A stretch of 64,000 nt of DNA from an uncultured Poribacteria bacterium. Lineage in GTDB: Bacteria; Poribacteria; WGA-4E; WGA-3G. The translations under genes were made by a program, and so were the position numbers. This document shows positions 50,961-60,205 of the stretch, in pieces. The notes under the pieces are model-generated. The model was not told where the DNA came from. It searched no databases and saw only the letters and a list, made by a program, of their open reading frames with translations. Position 1 is the first letter of the stretch, and every line of letters begins with the position of its first letter. Where the stretch lies: contig OX638352.1 in the NCBI GenBank assembly GCA_951813545.1, positions 2,294,001 to 2,358,000 of the forward strand, in the 5' to 3' direction.

Positions 50961-52403
50961 ATGTATCCAACAGTTATTTCTAAAGCCAAAAACTTATCCG
51001 ATGTTGATGCTGTTAAATGCATTGCTGATCAACATCGTTCTGAACTCGGTTTTCATGCCCGGCAGGCTTATGTGGAAAGTCTTAACAAAGACGAACTACT
51101 CATAGCCAAGAGTGCCGATCAGATTATAGGCTTTGCGCGCTATCACCATAGGCGGGACAATCGGACAACGCTTTATGAGATTGCGATAATTCCTGATGCC
51201 CGTGGTAAAAGAATTGGCCATCAACTAATCAAAGCATTGATTACTGATTGTCAACGTGTTTCTTCGCGATGTCTTCGGTTATCATGTCCAGTGGAGTTAC
51301 CGGCAAACCGCTTTTATGAAGCTGTCGGTTTTATTCGGTCAACGCGCCGTAGCCGTCGTGGTAGAAGTCGTCCACTATATGAGTGGGAACTTCCGATTTT
51401 ACCGGATCGAAAACTCACATTTGTGGCATCATTAACATCGGTGCCTAATGATCTGAAACAACTAATCCGACTTTGGGAAAATGAGGGACCGGACCAAAAA
51501 CCGTTTAACAAATGTATTATTACCCCTCTATTCATTGATCGCAAATCTTTTGATTATGTCCGATATATGCATGAGAATTGGGGTATTGAAGTTATTTTTG
51601 ACTCTGGAGGATTTTTCGTTCAGCAAGGTAAAATTTCATACGATGAATTGTTTTCACAACTTCTTGATTTTTATCTGAAACACAAGTGGGCACAAACGTA
51701 TGTCCTTCCAGATTTTGTACCAACATCAAGACAGACATCAGAAGAAGTAACAGAAAGGGTACACGTTACTGCGGGTGAGAGCATCAGGTTTTTGAAAAGA
51801 CTTCCCATTGATTTACAAAGTAAGGCTCTCGGTGTCTTACAAGGACACACACCAGAGCATCTTAAGTATTGCTTTGATATTTATATGAACAGTGGTTTGC
51901 AAAGTATAGGATTTGGGAGTTTTGATACCACCGGTGTTAATGCAGAGATTAATTTGATAACTGCTCAAACTGAACATCGCCTCGTTTTTGTGCGAGATTT
52001 GATGCAGCGTGATTTTCTTGATGGGAAAATAGTGTCTCTACCTAACCTCCATTTGTTTGGTGTTAGTTCACCGAATAGAATAAATAAATTTAAAAGTTAT
52101 TTAGCGACTAGTTTTGACAGTTCAGGTTGGCAGCGCACTGCTGGATTTGGAAATGTTTATCTGCCATTTATGGGGCGGCGGAATGTCAGTCATAAGTCAA
52201 CAGCTTTGACAATTAACAAAGGTCTGTCTGCAAAAGAATTTTACGCAGAATGCGAACGTACAGGACATTCGTGTCCGTTCTGCAAGAATTTTACACGTCT
52301 TCAAGAAGATCGACTCATACGAATGTGGCACAACGTGATCGTTTTTTCTGACATGATGGAGACAATTAATCGAGATAAGGAAAGAGAAGATCAATTTGGC
52401 TAG
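50961..52403 (+). CDS. dpdA: GNAT domain fused to DpdA-like tRNA-guanine transglycosylase
   Basis: A 480-residue fusion. Residues about 1-145 are a GNAT acetyltransferase-like fold (IAIIPDARGKRIGHQLIKALI, 74-94, with acetyl-CoA loop RGKRIG). Residues about 150-480 are TGT-like: DSGGF (214-218, general base Asp), VLQG (292-295), SIGFGSF (315-321, in place of the tRNA enzyme's GGL loop), FDSSGW (385-390, nucleophile Asp) and a zinc site of Cys431, Cys438, Cys441 and His457. TGT enzymes exchange guanine for a 7-deazaguanine. DpdA is the branch that modifies DNA in the Dpd system, and DSGGF with DSxxW and a shortened zinc site fits it better than tRNA enzymes. I chose ATG 50961; the TTG at 50940 would overlap the -10 box. 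The GNAT fusion is unusual to me. Confidence 0.8.
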   Translation: MYPTVISKAKNLSDVDAVKCIADQHRSELGFHARQAYVESLNKDELLIAKSADQIIGFARYHHRRDNRTTLYEIAIIPDARGKRIGHQLIKALITDCQRVSSRCLRLSCPVELPANRFYEAVGFIRSTRRSRRGRSRPLYEWELPILPDRKLTFVASLTSVPNDLKQLIRLWENEGPDQKPFNKCIITPLFIDRKSFDYVRYMHENWGIEVIFDSGGFFVQQGKISYDELFSQLLDFYLKHKWAQTYVLPDFVPTSRQTSEEVTERVHVTAGESIRFLKRLPIDLQSKALGVLQGHTPEHLKYCFDIYMNSGLQSIGFGSFDTTGVNAEINLITAQTEHRLVFVRDLMQRDFLDGKIVSLPNLHLFGVSSPNRINKFKSYLATSFDSSGWQRTAGFGNVYLPFMGRRNVSHKSTALTINKGLSAKEFYAECERTGHSCPFCKNFTRLQEDRLIRMWHNVIVFSDMMETINRDKEREDQFG

Positions 52404-52559
52404 CAGAATAGGTATTATACCATTTCCCATTAATGAAAAACCGGCGTAATTCATTGCGCTTCTTACGTTAGTCTTGGTATGAGTTTTAAAGTCTCTATAA
52501 ATACGAATTTATCTTTCAGATTTGGTATTAGATAGCGTTTTGATAAATAAAGGACTTAA

Positions 52560-53426
52560 ATGAAATCTCCTCGCCACGTTTTTCATACCAGACATGACTT
52601 CAAGCCAGGCTTAGCATGGGAGGCGTTTCAACTTTTATCTGAGGTTCCAAGAGATGGAATTTCGGCTTCCAGTTTGCATGCTATTTCAAAAGCGGTTGGG
52701 TCCCCCTTGGGGCGACTCTCTAATTTGACTAAACTTCTTGCTTCCATGCAAGATGTTGGGCTGATTGAGAAAACGCAAAAAGGAATTGCCCTTTCTAAAG
52801 CGGGAAAGTCCCTTTCAAAGGGTATTGGCTGTTATGAAATTGGTTTTCATGCAGCAGTACACTGCCTCTATGCTTGGAAATGGATTTGGGATAGAGACAA
52901 GAATATTGCCTCACCTTCATGGAGTTATCGTGAGGTGTTGCGGCAAATATTGTATGCTGGATCTGTTGGAATTGATCCAGATGAAATTGTGTTGAGGTTA
53001 GTCTCCGTTGCTGAGAAGGACTTCGGCAAAGTAAAAGTTTCTTTCAGTAGGGCAAGTGTGAGTGGTGTGACAGTGTGGCTTGCGGGTCAAGCACTACCCC
53101 TCGTTAAAAAAGAAGGAAAACGTATCTTCTGTCAGAATTTGTCAACCTCCATGGCGGATGCTATACGTCTTCATCTAGCTGCGCTCTGTTCCCTTGATAA
53201 TGGCGAGGTTGTTCTTGATGATAAAAAGGTGCAATTACTGGCAGAGCCTTTTCTGATTCAAACAGATGGACTGATTGGTTTGTTGGAAGATTTTGCCCGC
53301 GATACCGATGAATTTCTGTTCATATCATCGGTCCCCAATCGTGTCGTTTTTAATGGTTCAGAAGATCCATTTATTGAATGGATAGTCAAAGAAGCATCTG
53401 AACTGAATCCGGAAGTCAGTGAGTAG
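52560..53426 (+). CDS. Winged-helix protein of the defence operon (candidate DpdG-type)
   Basis: A 288-residue soluble protein. Residues about 15-85 form a winged helix (GLAWEAFQLLSEVPRDGISASSLHAISKAV, LTKLLASMQDVGLIEKTQKGIALSKAGKSLSKG). The middle has SWSYREVLRQILYAGSVGIDPDEIV, probably a second HTH, and the rest is helical. It has the AAAGGA site 5 nt before the ATG, 156 bp after the TGT gene, and ends 8 bp before the ATPase gene. By place and size it could be the counterpart of DpdG, the uncharacterised protein next to the ATPase in Dpd clusters. That match is from memory of the cluster layout, not from a search. It may bind DNA as regulator or as part of the restriction complex. Confidence 0.65.
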   Translation: MKSPRHVFHTRHDFKPGLAWEAFQLLSEVPRDGISASSLHAISKAVGSPLGRLSNLTKLLASMQDVGLIEKTQKGIALSKAGKSLSKGIGCYEIGFHAAVHCLYAWKWIWDRDKNIASPSWSYREVLRQILYAGSVGIDPDEIVLRLVSVAEKDFGKVKVSFSRASVSGVTVWLAGQALPLVKKEGKRIFCQNLSTSMADAIRLHLAALCSLDNGEVVLDDKKVQLLAEPFLIQTDGLIGLLEDFARDTDEFLFISSVPNRVVFNGSEDPFIEWIVKEASELNPEVSE

Positions 53427-53434
53427 AAAAATAT

Positions 53435-56400
53435 ATGGAAGATAAACACAAAGATCATTTGCAAATTTTACCTATAGCAGATACCATTAGTGGTTCCGCA
53501 GCACGGGAAAATCCCAAACAGACGCTTGAACACTACAACTATCTTGCCAACCAGTTTTGGTTATCATCAAAAGTTAGTGATGTCGCTGACAATGTATTTT
53601 CAGGCATTCAACGCGGATATACCACGTGGGGTAGCCTAAGCGGTCCGTATGGATTTGGTAAAACGGCATCTGCAATTGCCCTATGGGCACACGCGAGAGA
53701 TTCTGGGTTTTTAGCAATACCTCCTTTGTCCTGTACCAATTTTAATGAACTGGCTACTGGGATTGCCGCGCTCGCTGGTGTGCAGAACCCGGAAATAAAA
53801 AGACAAGTTGACCAGCTTTTTCGAGATGTCTTTACAGCGGGTTTAAATCCTATGGTGCAGGCAGATGCGAAACGTTATGCAGTGCCGTCTCAGAAGGTCC
53901 GCAAAATCTATCGGGATAAATTCTCTGCCGGCCAGTTTACAGTAGACAGCCATCCCCATCGAACCGTTGAGTTTCTGTCAAAGCTTGGGGAGCTTGCAAC
54001 TGAAAATACTAAAGGTTTAGTAATAATTCTTGATGAACTTCAGCAATTGCTCGGTCCCCTTGATGCCCGCGCCATTGTCCAATTCCGAGAATTTGTCTGG
54101 GGGATGCGCACAGAACGTTCATCATGTGGTATTATTTTACTCTTAGACTCTCTGCTTGAAGCGAGGTTGGAACGTTGGGCCTCTGACATCCTTCACAGAA
54201 TCCGAGAAAGCGGCCCTGCACTTCAATTGACTGATATTTACACCAGAGAGTTTCCGACATGGCTATGGAATAAGTTCAGCAGTAACGGGAAACAGACTTC
54301 ACCTTTTCCATTAACTGCGTTGTCAGAGAATGTCCTTACCTCTTTAGGGCAGTTTGTTGAAAGACCAGATCTTGCTAACGGTCCGAGAACCGTTGTTGAT
54401 GTTTTTTCCCGATCAGTAATTCATTATCAAGAAACAAAGTCAAGTTACGACATACCTAACCTTGTTGATGACATCCACAAGGGTAAATTTCGTTACTTCG
54501 GGGAAAACGCGACGGTGCAAAGTATTCTAATCGAAACTCTCTCGGACGAATGGATTCTTGAGAATGAAGAACGCAAGAAACTGGTAAGAACGCTCGCGGC
54601 TTTTCCTCAAGGATGTCCTAAAGAAATACTATATGACCAATTTTCTGACAAAACACAAATTGAGAAAGTGAGATATGAGTTATTTGATTCCTTACTTGTT
54701 GAACTTTCTGAAGGAATGGCTTTAGAAAGGTTGCAACGGGTTCGTCGAACTCGTACTAATTGGGAGCAGATTCTGGCACGCTGTTGGGAGAAATTGCCTG
54801 CATTTGATGTTTTAGCAGCACATGCCCCGGACATGATTCGTCAAGTTCTTGTTCCAAAACTTTTTCCCGAAGGAACTCCTACTAAACCAATCTGGGAGAG
54901 TCTTTCTGATGAATCAAGTGCTGTACTGACAGATTGGTATACATTTCGAGGAACTTTCGATGATAACTATCCTCAAAGAGAGGTTGCCCTATGCGTAACA
55001 GACAAAGAACCAGAATTATGGCCCGAGGATGTAGATGTCTCCATTGCTCTCGTATGCGATACCAACATAGACCCCGATGTCGCTTCAAGATCGGAATTAC
55101 TGGATAAAAATGAAGGTAGTTGCATTCTGATGCGATTACCTATATTAAAACCCTTGGTAGACCGTATTCCTACCGACTTACAGCATTACGAGAAATATAT
55201 TCAACCGGAGCCGTTTCGTCCGATAACGATTTTAGCTGCTCTCTATGATCTTGAAGCACTCTTAGGAAATCCGATTGGCAACCCTGATGATAAAGATACG
55301 CCCTTGCTGCCGGAAGAACAGATTGAAATGGAGAAACGGAAAGCCTTTATTGAGATTGTAATAGACTTTATTCTTAGAGAACTTCTGAATGGAACAGTGG
55401 ATATAGAGACAGCCGCTCCAATTTCTCTGCGAGGGCCGGAGTTATTGCGTGCCTTGTTTACTCAAGCATGTCGTCGTCGTTTTCCACAATATCAAACATT
55501 GGCAACAACGGCAAAATGGCAAGACGTTTTGTCAGATTATCGAGAAGGTTTGAAGTCTGGATTAAGTCCAGCAGAATGTCAGGGTCGAAAAGAAATTGTT
55601 ATGCCCAAGGCAGAGGTATATGAAACACTGTTCAGTCAAATGAGTACTGCAGCCGGTGACAGTTTTATCAAGAAATTGGGACCATTCGTTCAAAGAAAAA
55701 ACAACAGTGAATCGTTTTCGCTTCGTCTGGCAATGCACCCTGCGGAGGATGCTCTTATAGGTTATTTAAAAAGACTTCCTAGTCAGCAATTCATTCCTTT
55801 TGATGCCGCTGTGGAATTTCTACGCCACCTAGGTTACACAAAGACAGAAACCCAGGAAATCGTCGAAATCCTTGTTGCGAGAGAATGCCTTACAAGAGAT
55901 TCTAGCGGGAATATTCGATTCATTCTAAACGCAGATATTGAGCGCGACCGCTTGTTGAAGAGAATCGATGAAGCGAACCGTGAACTCTACTTCCTTGAAG
56001 TAACTGATGCTGCTTCAATCAGCCAAAGCGCAGCCATAACTGATTTGCAAAAGCACCTCAACCAACAGCAAGTCCGTTTGCAAACCCTTATTGATAAACA
56101 GATTAAGGAATTGGAGAATAGTATCAATTTTCTTCAAGTCTTGATAGGAACTGTAGATGCTGCTGCTATTCCTACGGAGTGGCTAGACTCAGATTTAAGC
56201 ACACACCTCACGGGTATAGCATCTAAACTCAAGGACTCCCGAGGAAATCTGCTGGAAGCATTACGCAAGGAGTCTAAAAAGTTAACGAAAGAACTTGATT
56301 TTTCGTCAGACTCTGCGGATATAAAGTGGGCTATTGCCCAAAAGGATAAGAAGGGGAAATTTTCCAATTCCTTACAGAAACTACAAGAACGTGTAACGGA

Positions 56401-57118
56401 ATTTGAAAAATGGTGGAATGCCCTCACATTCTGGGAAGGGTTGAATAATCAACTTCGCTCGACTGATATGTTGTGTGCTAAAGTATCCAAAACAGACCCA
56501 GTACTGAAACAAGCTTTAAACCAGTTGATTACCGAATTCAAAGAGCGATTTGCTACTGATTTATGGGATCCTTTGTTAGCAGCAAGCGAGTTCTCAAAGA
56601 AATTAAGGGAGGTCCAATCTGATGTCCAAGGTCACCTTTACAGTCATGTCCAAACTTTCAATAAGGAATTAGCAGAAATCAGGGACCAGTTCAATTTCCT
56701 ATTACCGTCAACGGCACCTCCGGTGTTTGACGTATCAAAGGAAAGAAGTCAGCAGATTGATTCAATTCATGAATCCTTCCAGAAATTATATCAGTGGATC
56801 TTTGAAGGTTTTCGGACAGTCGTTTCTGAATGCCAAGAGTTAAAAAGAAGTGATGTTCAATGGCGTGATCCAGATAATAAGCACCGAAGTTGGAAAGAAT
56901 TGGAAACGGAGGTTGAAACAGTCCTCCAGAAAAGCCAAGATACGCTCAGTCTTGAAGTAGTTCAGCATATAGGATCGAAGGTCTTGTTGATGCAACGCGG
57001 TTTCACTGAAGTGCTTTTTAGTGTGTTCGATGATCCTAATAAACCACCTAACTTTGAGGAATTAAAACGATTATTTAAGGAAGGAAAAATCCAGATTCAG
57101 GTTACTCGAAAAACCTAA
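53435..57118 (+). CDS. Large P-loop ATPase of the defence operon (candidate DpdH-type)
   Basis: A 1227-residue ATPase. The Walker A is GPYGFGKT (70-77) and the Walker B is LVIILDE (195-201), both in the first 210 residues. A STAND/AAA-like segment follows (IILLLDSLLEARLERWASDILHRI, sensor-like). The C-terminal third is rich in predicted coiled coil (NLYFLEVTDAA ... LQKHLNQQQVRLQTLIDKQIKELE, and about 945-1080). The shape resembles the large ATPases of BREX (BrxC/PglY) and DpdH of Dpd clusters. It begins 8 bp after the winged-helix gene and has no clear ribosome binding site. As the biggest soluble protein next to the TGT fusion it is likely the energy-using core of the restriction part. Confidence 0.7.
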   Translation: MEDKHKDHLQILPIADTISGSAARENPKQTLEHYNYLANQFWLSSKVSDVADNVFSGIQRGYTTWGSLSGPYGFGKTASAIALWAHARDSGFLAIPPLSCTNFNELATGIAALAGVQNPEIKRQVDQLFRDVFTAGLNPMVQADAKRYAVPSQKVRKIYRDKFSAGQFTVDSHPHRTVEFLSKLGELATENTKGLVIILDELQQLLGPLDARAIVQFREFVWGMRTERSSCGIILLLDSLLEARLERWASDILHRIRESGPALQLTDIYTREFPTWLWNKFSSNGKQTSPFPLTALSENVLTSLGQFVERPDLANGPRTVVDVFSRSVIHYQETKSSYDIPNLVDDIHKGKFRYFGENATVQSILIETLSDEWILENEERKKLVRTLAAFPQGCPKEILYDQFSDKTQIEKVRYELFDSLLVELSEGMALERLQRVRRTRTNWEQILARCWEKLPAFDVLAAHAPDMIRQVLVPKLFPEGTPTKPIWESLSDESSAVLTDWYTFRGTFDDNYPQREVALCVTDKEPELWPEDVDVSIALVCDTNIDPDVASRSELLDKNEGSCILMRLPILKPLVDRIPTDLQHYEKYIQPEPFRPITILAALYDLEALLGNPIGNPDDKDTPLLPEEQIEMEKRKAFIEIVIDFILRELLNGTVDIETAAPISLRGPELLRALFTQACRRRFPQYQTLATTAKWQDVLSDYREGLKSGLSPAECQGRKEIVMPKAEVYETLFSQMSTAAGDSFIKKLGPFVQRKNNSESFSLRLAMHPAEDALIGYLKRLPSQQFIPFDAAVEFLRHLGYTKTETQEIVEILVARECLTRDSSGNIRFILNADIERDRLLKRIDEANRELYFLEVTDAASISQSAAITDLQKHLNQQQVRLQTLIDKQIKELENSINFLQVLIGTVDAAAIPTEWLDSDLSTHLTGIASKLKDSRGNLLEALRKESKKLTKELDFSSDSADIKWAIAQKDKKGKFSNSLQKLQERVTEFEKWWNALTFWEGLNNQLRSTDMLCAKVSKTDPVLKQALNQLITEFKERFATDLWDPLLAASEFSKKLREVQSDVQGHLYSHVQTFNKELAEIRDQFNFLLPSTAPPVFDVSKERSQQIDSIHESFQKLYQWIFEGFRTVVSECQELKRSDVQWRDPDNKHRSWKELETEVETVLQKSQDTLSLEVVQHIGSKVLLMQRGFTEVLFSVFDDPNKPPNFEELKRLFKEGKIQIQVTRKT

Positions 57119-57164
57119 GTGGAATTATGGGACTTCCTATATTCTGATCTGTATGGAGATTAGT

Positions 57165-58883
57165 ATGGCTACTTATGACGAATGGAATAAGGCAATAGCT
57201 GAATACTTTGTTAGTGGACTTCCAAGTGGTGCGACTGTCTATCTGAGTGTGGATGAAGCAGCACTGATGGATATCGGTGCCCGATTTGAGCAATGGACGA
57301 CGAATGAAGTAAATTGGGTTGAAGATTTTTGTGAGGCAGTTAGATTTAAGTATGTGAACGATGGCGAAGTTAAACTTCCGAGCGAATCGAGATATCAGTC
57401 CGATCAAGTTCCGAATTGTGTCGCTTTTTTAGCAGCAATGGTCCTTGCTGCCCACCGTATGATTAAGGAAGATATCAAAGCCATAGCGGAAAACGATTAT
57501 TTCAAGCGTTTACGTGAAGTCCTAGGTTTGCTGATCGAAGATGGCGGACGCCCTGAAGGTTTACTTCCGGCTGGAATTGAGGAAAATTTGTGGTGGATCT
57601 GGGATCGTTGGTTAATTGGTAACGGCTGGCTTCCTTCAGCTGAACGCGGGCAGCACGGTCGTAAGTTTATCAATTATCCGCTTTCTCAAGCATTGCTTCG
57701 TGAAAGTGACAGGAGAACTGTCGAACTTCGCTTTCGTGAAAAACAACAATCAGCGGAATTACGTGTTTGGGACCGAGATGCTATAGGCACTTGGACGCGC
57801 AAGCAGCCCTTTGGTGCAAAGCACCTCAGCGAATTGCTTCAAGAAGACGATTTCAGACGGTACGATGTCATTACGGATGCTATCTATGATGTTTACCTTT
57901 CAATTGATTGGGATCAGGAGATGGAAACTGAATCGGGCGTTCGTTCAATTGGACAACGCCGCCTAACTATAGCATCCGAATTATATCGGGTAGAAGACTT
58001 CGTTACAGGAAACATTGATTATTATCTTTATCCCCGTCAACTCAGACAGTTTACGGGTGGAACACTGGAAGTCATCCAAAACGGACAGGCACACCCACTA
58101 AGAGAAGATCGGAAAGGGTGGTTCCAGCCATTGTGGCCCGAAGATCCTACTGGTGGGGTGTCATATGAAGTGAGAGGACACCAGCAGGTCAAGGCGTTAG
58201 TTTTGTCTGAACGAGACTTCTGGATTCTTGTTCCTGATCAAGAAGACGAAACATCAGGGATTTTTGCAGGTTGGAGACATCCTGGGATTGGAGAAACCTT
58301 CCTCCTGCTATGTCGAAAAGCGCATACGCACCAGATGGAATTTTTTAAAGAGAGGGGACTACTTAATTGGGATCACAAGTTTCCGATTGATGAGGAATGG
58401 ATTGAATATCGTGGATGCCAAGTTGTCTCGCCAAATTGGGATGGTATAATTCCTGAATACCAAGGCCTCTACGATGCCTTGAAGCCTAGCGTTTCCTCCG
58501 CTACAATTTCCTTAAAAAGAGGTCTAAGGGTACCTAATCAACAGGGATGGTTGGAGGGTTATGTGCCTGAAATGACAATTATGGCTTTTGATGACAACGT
58601 CCAATTGAAACTTATAGACGCATCTAGTCAGGATACACCAATTAAGAATCAGATTGTAAACACAAATGAACCGATAATTCTTCCATATCTTCCTCCGGGA
58701 GACTATCTCCTTCAAGCATATGGTTCGGCGGGACTTGCAGCTCGGCGGAATCTTCGAATTATACCATGGGACACACTCGTTTGTGGGCAACCAGAACAAC
58801 CATTTTCGTTAGATGTTGAAATGTTTAAGTTGCAAGGGGCTATTATTGAAATTAATAAAGCTGAAGGACAAAAGGACGCATAA
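57165..58883 (+). CDS. Hypothetical protein of the defence operon (unknown 1)
   Basis: A 572-residue soluble protein starting MATYDEWNKAIAEYF. I recognise no catalytic motif. It has alternating acidic and aromatic stretches (WWIWDRWLIGNGWLPSAERG, VISDSIYDVYLSIDWDQE-like). The C-terminal about 80 residues have the pattern of a beta-sandwich (IDASSQDTPI ... ILPYLPPGDYLLQAYGSAGLAARRNL). I chose ATG 57165, preceded by GGAGATTAGT, over the upstream ATG 57153. It ends 1 bp before the next ATG, so translation is coupled. It may correspond to one of the unassigned dpd genes (dpdI), but I cannot verify this. Confidence 0.6.
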   Translation: MATYDEWNKAIAEYFVSGLPSGATVYLSVDEAALMDIGARFEQWTTNEVNWVEDFCEAVRFKYVNDGEVKLPSESRYQSDQVPNCVAFLAAMVLAAHRMIKEDIKAIAENDYFKRLREVLGLLIEDGGRPEGLLPAGIEENLWWIWDRWLIGNGWLPSAERGQHGRKFINYPLSQALLRESDRRTVELRFREKQQSAELRVWDRDAIGTWTRKQPFGAKHLSELLQEDDFRRYDVITDAIYDVYLSIDWDQEMETESGVRSIGQRRLTIASELYRVEDFVTGNIDYYLYPRQLRQFTGGTLEVIQNGQAHPLREDRKGWFQPLWPEDPTGGVSYEVRGHQQVKALVLSERDFWILVPDQEDETSGIFAGWRHPGIGETFLLLCRKAHTHQMEFFKERGLLNWDHKFPIDEEWIEYRGCQVVSPNWDGIIPEYQGLYDALKPSVSSATISLKRGLRVPNQQGWLEGYVPEMTIMAFDDNVQLKLIDASSQDTPIKNQIVNTNEPIILPYLPPGDYLLQAYGSAGLAARRNLRIIPWDTLVCGQPEQPFSLDVEMFKLQGAIIEINKAEGQKDA

Positions 58884-58884
58884 A

Positions 58885-60204
58885 ATGGATAGACGATATG
58901 TTGGTGTGCAGGCGATTGGCAAACCAATAGACATTTTTGATCGGATTCGCTTGATTATCCAAGGGCAAGGAATGACTCGTACCATACCTGCTGTGAAATT
59001 TGAAAAAAAACCTGACAAACTATTTTTTGTTTTTCTGGCGGTTGAAGGGACAGATAAACTGCAACTCCCAGATAATGTGCGAACTGTTCTACAGTATGCA
59101 GGTTTTAAACAGCCTTATTTTTTTCCACTAGAACCCACTGAAATTGAATCAATGACAGGTTCAGCTGAGCTTGAAACATACAGTCTCAAGACGATACCTT
59201 ATGTGTCTTCATGGTCTAATGATGTTAGTGACCCCTTTGACTTGTCCGATGTCCTCCTCAATCATGAGAACAGAGGTGAAGCTGCACTTGGAGAACGGTA
59301 CGACCACTTGCTACACTGGCTTTCTGCCAATGGTGAAGGCACGTGGCAGACTTTTGCAAAGGTTTGTAATGTTTTGCGATTAGCAGTCGATGTAAAAGAG
59401 ACAAAGTCGATATTCAGGCGGTTGAGGCTTCTGGGCTATATTGAAAGTTCAGGGAACGGACAAAAATGGTCGATTTGCCCAACAGCTTTGGTGCAATGTG
59501 CTGCAGATCCCAATGTCTGTTTTTTGACAGGACAGCAAACACCAAAGTTAATCACGGAACTTGGAGAGCAGTACAGCGTTAAAAATCTGCCGCAATCAGG
59601 TTATCAGGGGCCTTCTTGTGTGAAAGTCCATAGTAGACTTTCAGAGGAAATTTCTATTAACGGATTTCAATTTACGTGCGCCGGGCCCGCTGCGGTTCAG
59701 TTGGCACAATTACTGCCTAATTTGGACGGATGGAAAAACGTTTTGCCTGCTATCAAAATAGCACTCTTTCGGTATAACATTGAGAGGTGGAATGGTACTC
59801 AGTTTATGCAGTGTAGTACATTTCGCGAAAGTGGTGGACGGTATATTGGTAAATCGGGTATGTATCGCTTGACAAGAAAAGAAGAAACAAATCCCTATCA
59901 GCTTGTCCTCTACTTTGATGAGCCGAATCAACGATGGTTGCGCGGAGACTGGTATGGACTCCGTTTCTTTGCAGACAATGATGATAGGCAGGATTTTGAA
60001 GTAGGATATGACACCGGTACAAACGCTATTTTGATACGAAACAGTGAGCGTTGGCCATTGCTGTATGAACGATCACTAGTCCTGGCATCCGGTATGTTAC
60101 CGGCCCGATCTGAGGATCGGGAATGGCTCATATATTCAGGCATATCTGGTAAGTTGGTTCAATTCCTAACCGAGAAACTGAACATTTCAATCAGGGAGAT
60201 TTAA
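58885..60204 (+). CDS. Hypothetical protein of the defence operon (unknown 2)
   Basis: A 439-residue soluble protein beginning MDRRYVGVQAIGKPIDIFDRIRLII. The first about 110 residues look like a small alpha/beta domain (LFFVFLAVEGTDKLQLPDNVRTVLQYAG). A winged-helix-like segment follows (HLLHWLSANGEGTWQTFAKVCNVLRLAVDVKETKSIFRRLRLLGYIES), and the C-terminal half has strands and tryptophans. No enzyme motif is visible. ATG 58885 starts 1 bp after the previous stop, with AAAGGA upstream; 24 codons further up in the same frame overlap the preceding gene. It ends 1 bp before the helicase ATG. Its winged-helix segment suggests a DNA- or protein-binding role. Confidence 0.6.
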   Translation: MDRRYVGVQAIGKPIDIFDRIRLIIQGQGMTRTIPAVKFEKKPDKLFFVFLAVEGTDKLQLPDNVRTVLQYAGFKQPYFFPLEPTEIESMTGSAELETYSLKTIPYVSSWSNDVSDPFDLSDVLLNHENRGEAALGERYDHLLHWLSANGEGTWQTFAKVCNVLRLAVDVKETKSIFRRLRLLGYIESSGNGQKWSICPTALVQCAADPNVCFLTGQQTPKLITELGEQYSVKNLPQSGYQGPSCVKVHSRLSEEISINGFQFTCAGPAAVQLAQLLPNLDGWKNVLPAIKIALFRYNIERWNGTQFMQCSTFRESGGRYIGKSGMYRLTRKEETNPYQLVLYFDEPNQRWLRGDWYGLRFFADNDDRQDFEVGYDTGTNAILIRNSERWPLLYERSLVLASGMLPARSEDREWLIYSGISGKLVQFLTEKLNISIREI

Positions 60205-60205
60205 T

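Noticed and set aside
53435..57118. BREX BrxC/PglY
   Set aside because: The P-loop position and size are similar, but no BrxA, BrxB, PglX or PglZ genes are present.
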